Shown here: positions 15,297-18,180 of the stretch, one piece after another
Numbering within the stretch: the stretch's first letter is position 1
How the letters are laid out: each line of letters starts with the position of its first letter
Origin: an uncultured Oscillospiraceae bacterium
GTDB lineage: Bacteria; Bacillota; Clostridia; Oscillospirales; Ruminococcaceae
NCBI GenBank assembly: GCA_902489475.1
Contig: CABUAH010000040.1
Span: forward strand, 1 to 18,180
Length of the DNA: 18,180 bases
Reading direction: 5' to 3'
The notes under the pieces: generated by a model
What the model was told of the DNA's origin: nothing
Seen by the model: only the letters and a program-made list of their open reading frames with translations
The model's database searches: none
Made by a program: the position numbers and the translations under genes

Positions 15297-15585
15297 AAAA
15301 TTAAGCACAAAAGCGTGGTTTTTAATAATCGGAATACTCTGCGCCGTTATTGCGGTATTAGCTGTAATTTCAGTAATAGTCTGGAACACAAGCGTTATAT
15401 TTGTGTTTGCACCGGTTGTTTTTGCAATTGTTTTAATATCAAGCGCATTCTCTTTTGACAGCAAAAACAATATCAAAAAAACAACCAAGAAGAAAACTAA
15501 AAAGCAAATTGCCGAGGAGGAGTATGTTTCTCCGTTTTTTGCAGATGATTCCGATAATAAAATGAAAGGAAAGAAAAGAAAATGA
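15289..15585 (+). CDS. Small two-helix membrane protein of unknown function
   Basis: I do not recognise this 98-residue protein. It has two likely membrane helices, about 10-32 and 35-54, then a very basic stretch (KNNIKKTTKKKTKKQ at 59-73), an acidic/aromatic segment (AEEEYVSPFFADDSDN) and a basic end (KMKGKKRK). The tail is probably cytoplasmic. The ATG lies inside the end of purB (8-base overlap) and the stop overlaps the metY ATG in an ATGA, so it is coupled on both sides. That tight packing argues it is a real gene rather than a chance frame. It could be a membrane anchor or small regulator; no function can be assigned. Confidence 0.7.
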   Translation: MFKKLSTKAWFLIIGILCAVIAVLAVISVIVWNTSVIFVFAPVVFAIVLISSAFSFDSKNNIKKTTKKKTKKQIAEEEYVSPFFADDSDNKMKGKKRK

Positions 15586-16853
15586 AACCAGAAACAAAAT
15601 GCCTTCACTCCGGTTATTCTCCTAAGAACGGAGAGCCGAGAGTAATGCCTATTGTTCAAAGCACCACATACGTTTACGACTCGACGGCAGATGTTGCCGC
15701 AGTATTTGACGACCCTACAAAAGGTCTTATATACTCCCGTTTCGCAAATCCTACTGTAGATGCCGTTGAAAAGAAAATTGCTGAACTTGAGGGCGGAGCT
15801 GCTGCAATGGCAACCTCAAGCGGACAGGCTGCTTCGCTTTGCTCTATTCTAAATCTTTGTTCCGCAGGTGACAGCTTTATTTCTGCCTCTACCATTTACG
15901 GCGGAACGATAAATCTTTTCGGATACACTCTTAAAAAGCTTGGAATAGAATGTATTTTCGTAGATGCAGATGCTTCTGAAGAGGAGCTTCAAAAGGCATT
16001 TAAGCCAAATACCAAATGCGTTTTCGGCGAAACAATAGCGAATCCTGCGCTAAGCGTTTTGGATATCGAAAAGTTTGCGAACCTTGCGCATAAAAACGGA
16101 GTTCCGCTTATCATCGACAATACGTTTGCGACTCCTATTCTTTGCCGTCCTATCGAATGGGGCGCTGATATTGTTATCCACTCCACAAGTAAATATATGG
16201 ACGGACACGCTCTTCAGATCGGCGGAGTAATTGTCGATTCGGGAAAATTTGATTTCACAAACGGAAAATTCCCTGAATTCACAGAGCCGGACGAAAGCTA
16301 TCACGGAATCGTTTACACAAGAGATTATCCGGATTGCCCGTACATTTTAAAAGCAAGAATGCAGCTCATGAGAGATTTCGGTTGTTATCCTGCGGCACAC
16401 AGCGCATTTTTACTTAACCTTGGACTTGAAACTCTTGCAGTAAGAATGAAGCAGTACAGCGAAAACGCTCTTACTGTTGCTAAGTATTTCAAATCATCTC
16501 CGTATGTTGAATCGGTTAACTACCCGAATCTTGAAGGGGATAAATATTACGAGCTTTCGCAGAAATATACGCCGAACGGTTCATGCGGAGTTATTTCCGT
16601 TGTATTCAAGGGCGGAAAAGAAGCGGCAATGAAGTTTATGGACTCTTTAAAGCTCGCTTCAAACGAAGTTCACGTTGCAGACATTCGCACCTGTGTGCTA
16701 CATCCAGCAAGCGAAACTCACCGTCAGCTTACTGACGAGCAGCTTGTTGCGGCAGGAATCGAACCGGGTATGGTACGTTTCAGCGTAGGTCTTGAAAACG
16801 TAGAAGATATTATCGAAGATATCAATCTTGGATTTAAAGCGATTGAAGGCTAA
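15582..16853 (+). CDS. metY: O-acetylhomoserine sulfhydrylase-type enzyme (MetY family)
   Basis: This PLP enzyme of the Cys/Met metabolism family probably joins O-acetylhomoserine with sulfide or another thiol to make homocysteine. At 423 residues it has the MetY rather than the shorter MetB/MetC length. Visible motifs are YSRFANPT at 51-58, SSGQAA at 79-84, GETIANP at 149-155, DNTFATP at 179-185 with the cofactor aspartate, and HSTSKYMDGH at 200-209 with Lys204 as the PLP lysine. It also keeps the MetY-type stretch after the lysine (FTEPDESYHGIVY). It overlaps the previous gene by ATGA. It ends the long operon. Sulfide-dependent homocysteine synthesis is the usual role; methionine gamma-lyase activity is an alternative. 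Confidence 0.9.
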   Translation: MKPETKCLHSGYSPKNGEPRVMPIVQSTTYVYDSTADVAAVFDDPTKGLIYSRFANPTVDAVEKKIAELEGGAAAMATSSGQAASLCSILNLCSAGDSFISASTIYGGTINLFGYTLKKLGIECIFVDADASEEELQKAFKPNTKCVFGETIANPALSVLDIEKFANLAHKNGVPLIIDNTFATPILCRPIEWGADIVIHSTSKYMDGHALQIGGVIVDSGKFDFTNGKFPEFTEPDESYHGIVYTRDYPDCPYILKARMQLMRDFGCYPAAHSAFLLNLGLETLAVRMKQYSENALTVAKYFKSSPYVESVNYPNLEGDKYYELSQKYTPNGSCGVISVVFKGGKEAAMKFMDSLKLASNEVHVADIRTCVLHPASETHRQLTDEQLVAAGIEPGMVRFSVGLENVEDIIEDINLGFKAIEG

Positions 16854-16856
16854 TGT

Positions 16857-16899
16857 GTAATTCGGAATTTTATAATTGACAATTGAAAATGGATAATTA
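16857..16899 (+). repeat. Copy 1 of a ~40 bp dispersed-type repeat, direct orientation
   Basis: This copy reads ATAATTGACAATTGAAAATGG in its core, directly after metY. A near-identical copy lies inverted at 18047-18086; the cores differ at single positions with one indel. The repeat is AT-rich and shows no coding sense. Such repeats are typically scattered through a genome. Confidence 0.7.
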
Positions 16900-16911
16900 A
16901 ATTAATATAAC

Positions 16912-16960
16912 TTAATAAAAAAATCACAGCGCACTGCAAGAAGAATTTGCGGTGCGCTGT
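16912..16960 (-). terminator. Terminator between metY and the DUF6809-like gene, possibly bidirectional
   Basis: Arms 16926-16939 and 16947-16960 form a 14-bp GC-rich stem with one G-U pair and a 7-base loop. On the minus strand it is followed by GATTTTTTTA, an ideal terminator for the genes at 16972-17472. The plus-strand side has only a weak T content, so termination of metY here is less certain. Confidence 0.8.
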
Positions 16961-16971
16961 TGCTGTATAAT

Positions 16972-17259
16972 TTATTGACTGAGTAGATTTTCATTTTTGC
17001 CAAGAAGTATATCCATCATCAGCCTTGCCCCGTCACGAAATCCCATAGCATAGTTGTCAAAAGCTGTAATATAGTTTATATCATATTCCACACCTAATAT
17101 TTTTTCCAAAAGTTCTTTGCCGTCATTATTAAGCATTTTTAATAATTCATCTAAAACATACGACAACTGCTGCATCAGCTTGCCGTACTTAGAACCTTCT
17201 TTAAACTGTTGATATGATGGATCTAGGTGTCCTGAGTACAATTCTCCGATATAATTCAT
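16972..17259 (-). CDS. DUF6809-like small protein
   Basis: This 95-residue, mostly helical protein resembles DUF6809, a family of small Firmicute accessory proteins with no known function. The recognisable pattern is an N-terminal ELYSGHLDPS, then SKYGKLMQQLSYVLDELLKML, a glutamate-rich helix, and the C-terminal GFRDGARLMMDILLGK at 73-88. AGGAGG precedes the ATG at good spacing. It is second in a two-gene minus-strand unit, 24 bases after the ribbon-helix-helix gene, and ends in a strong terminator. The family call is from memory of the pattern and needs a profile search. Confidence 0.65.
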   Translation of the reverse strand: MNYIGELYSGHLDPSYQQFKEGSKYGKLMQQLSYVLDELLKMLNNDGKELLEKILGVEYDINYITAFDNYAMGFRDGARLMMDILLGKNENLLSQ

Positions 17260-17283
17260 TTTGATTTCCTCCTGTTTTTTCGC

Positions 17284-17472
17284 TTAATTGTTATCGTTCT
17301 TTTCTTCATCTGACGAGTCAATTTCATTCAGCGAAAAATTAAGGCATTGTATTACGATCTGATTTAGCGACAGATTATTTATATACGCTATCCTGTCAAG
17401 CTTCCTAACTACATTTACCGGCAATCTAAAAGTCTTGCTGACAGTTTCAGGCTTGCCTTGTATTTTTAACAT
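17284..17472 (-). CDS. Small ribbon-helix-helix DNA-binding protein
   Basis: This 62-residue protein looks like an Arc/CopG-type ribbon-helix-helix factor. A short strand, SKTFRLP at 12-18, is followed by helix VNVVRKLDRIAYINN and helix SLNQIVIQCLNFSLNEI, the pattern used by dimers that insert the strand into DNA. The acidic tail DSSDEEKNDNN is unusual. CAGGAG precedes the ATG. Such proteins occur as plasmid or integrative-element regulators and as antitoxins. Here it pairs with a DUF6809-like gene and faces a divergent XRE gene across a palindrome it might bind. Confidence 0.7.
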   Translation of the reverse strand: MLKIQGKPETVSKTFRLPVNVVRKLDRIAYINNLSLNQIVIQCLNFSLNEIDSSDEEKNDNN

Positions 17473-17603
17473 TTGTTGTACACTCCTGATTATAATCTAA
17501 AAAGTTACTGATTAGCTTAAATCTATAGAACAATTCTACGTTTTCTTTGAGTTTTATAAAACATATGAATCATACGACCGTGCAAATTAAAAATAAACTC
17601 ATA

Positions 17604-17624
17604 TTGACATTCAGTGAATGTCAA
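17604..17624. promoter_or_regulatory. Perfect 21-bp palindromic operator candidate
   Basis: TTGACATTCA and TGAATGTCAA form perfect 10-base arms around one central G, in the 220-bp gap between the divergent ribbon-helix-helix and XRE genes. Each arm contains TTGACA on one strand, so it may overlap a -35 box. On the plus strand TTGACA (17604-17609) has TGTACT 18 bases on, and a separate TATAAT-like box lies at 17643-17650. A half-site, AATGTCAA, recurs at 17670-17677 just before the XRE ribosome site. The rest of 17473-17603 is AT-rich with no other feature I can support. Confidence 0.7.
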
Positions 17625-17692
17625 CCTTGTACTGATTTTATCATATAATAAAGAAAAAGTCAAGCACCAAATGTCAAAAAGGAAATATTTAT

Positions 17693-17983
17693 ATGTTTAA
17701 CAACAAAACCAATGATGGTAGGAATAATTTTAGCGGTAAGAACATAGCTGCTCGCAGACAGGCTATGAAGATTTCACAGCGTGAGTTTGCAGACAGATTG
17801 CAAAATATAGGACTTGATATTGACAAAAACGCAGTGCAAAGAATGGAATCAGGTCAGCGTTTCATTACTGACATTGAACTTGTATACATAGCTAAAATTT
17901 TAAATTTAACATATGATGAACTTCTGACAAATAATGATTTGCAAACTAAATATGAATATGAAAATGAAAAAAATAGCTATTAA
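17693..17983 (+). CDS. XRE-family helix-turn-helix regulator
   Basis: This 96-residue protein has a Cro/CI-type helix-turn-helix covering about residues 16-78. NIAARRQAMKISQREFADRL gives the first helices, then DIDKNAVQRMESGQRFITDIE the recognition helix region, and LVYIAKILNLTYDELL the closing helices. A short polar tail follows and there is no second domain. AAAAGGAAA precedes the ATG. It is monocistronic, divergent from the ribbon-helix-helix gene, and closed by a terminator. It may repress itself and its neighbour through the 21-bp palindrome. Confidence 0.82.
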   Translation: MFNNKTNDGRNNFSGKNIAARRQAMKISQREFADRLQNIGLDIDKNAVQRMESGQRFITDIELVYIAKILNLTYDELLTNNDLQTKYEYENEKNSY

Positions 17984-17986
17984 AAC

Positions 17987-18024
17987 AAAAAACGGTTGAC
18001 ATCTTAATGCCAACTGTTTTTTTA
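17987..18024 (+). terminator. Terminator of the XRE gene
   Basis: Arms 17987-18002 and 18007-18022 form a 16-base stem with two imperfect pairs and a CTTA loop, ending in a run of seven T. It begins 3 bases after the stop codon. Confidence 0.82.
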
Positions 18025-18046
18025 TTATATCTTTAATTCCGCATTA

Positions 18047-18086
18047 AATTCTCCATTTTCCATTGTCAATTATGAATTACGAATTA
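18047..18086 (-). repeat. Copy 2 of the ~40 bp repeat, inverted orientation
   Basis: The minus strand here reads the same core as 16857-16899, including TAATTCG, ATAATTGACAAT and GAAAATGGA. Together the two copies bracket the three small genes. Confidence 0.7.
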
Positions 18087-18090
18087 TGCT

Positions 18091-18169
18091 CCCTTGCAAA
18101 GGGACAACCTTATGGAAAAGGGGTACACTAACAAAACTCTATAAAAGTAAAGAGTTTCCCCAGAGTTTT
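18091..18169. other. Hairpin-rich non-coding end of the window
   Basis: CCCTT (18091-18095) and AAGGG (18099-18103) form a tight hairpin. AAAACTCT (18133-18140) can pair with AGAGTTTT (18162-18169) or, alternatively, AAACTCT with AGAGTTT (18151-18157). No gene is visible; the element may continue past the window. Confidence 0.35.
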
Positions 18170-18180
18170 GAAAAAATTCG

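Noticed and set aside
15297..16853. SAM riboswitch or T-box for metY
   Set aside because: metY starts inside the preceding gene by a 4-base overlap, leaving no leader space, and no such motif was seen before the operon promoter.
16972..17472. Classical toxin-antitoxin pair
   Set aside because: The ribbon-helix-helix protein could be an antitoxin, but the DUF6809-like protein shows no RelE, MazF, PIN or other toxin motif.
16854..18180. CRISPR array or attachment sites
   Set aside because: The two ~40 bp repeats are inverted and 1.1 kb apart with genes between, there are no regular spacers, and no integrase gene is present.

Overview
The window looks like a piece of chromosome from a low-GC, spore-forming Firmicute of the class Clostridia, probably a gut Oscillospiraceae/Ruminococcus-like organism. 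The reasons are a complete gerA-gerB-gerC germinant-receptor operon, strong AGGAGG-type ribosome binding sites, an Nfn-type flavoprotein pair typical of anaerobes that run on ferredoxin, a GH5 cellulase lipoprotein, and accessory families (DUF6809, DUF421/DUF4363) common in Clostridia. The genus is inference only.

Layout. (1) 2-1147: an IS481-like insertion sequence with one intact DDE transposase; it stops about 25 bp short of the terminator of the next operon. (2) 1172-3449, minus strand: nfnA-nfnB, a two-subunit iron-sulfur flavoprotein likely to be the electron-bifurcating NADH/ferredoxin:NADP+ transhydrogenase. (3) 3749-4672 minus and 5013-6203 plus: a LysR-type regulator, read from a perfect consensus promoter with a structured leader, divergent from a secreted GH5 endoglucanase-like lipoprotein. 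(4) 6393-6833: nrdR, repressor of ribonucleotide reductase genes, meeting tail to tail with (5) a minus-strand DUF421-DUF4363 membrane pair (6830-7890). (6) 8090-11751: gerA-gerB-gerC, divergent from that pair. (7) 11834-16853: a tightly packed unit of an Asp23/Gls24 protein, fakA (fatty acid kinase), purB (adenylosuccinate lyase), a small two-helix membrane protein and metY (O-acetylhomoserine sulfhydrylase-type enzyme), read from a clear promoter at 11765-11793. (8) 16857-18086: an accessory segment bracketed by two inverted copies of a ~40 bp repeat. It holds a DUF6809-like gene and a ribbon-helix-helix protein on the minus strand and a divergent XRE-type helix-turn-helix gene, with a perfect 21-bp palindrome between the two DNA-binding-protein genes.

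How the genes work together. Regions 2-7 are mostly core metabolism, spore biology and envelope functions. The Nfn pair balances NADH, NADPH and ferredoxin; the GH5 enzyme probably releases sugars outside the cell; the Ger proteins sense germinants in the spore inner membrane, and the divergent DUF421/DUF4363 pair may act in the same membrane. The less familiar parts are the bracketed regulatory segment at the right end, the DUF421/DUF4363-ger association, and the unknown membrane protein translationally coupled between purB and metY. I saw no CRISPR array, tRNA, rRNA or recognisable riboswitch. No wholly new system can be proven from this sequence alone.
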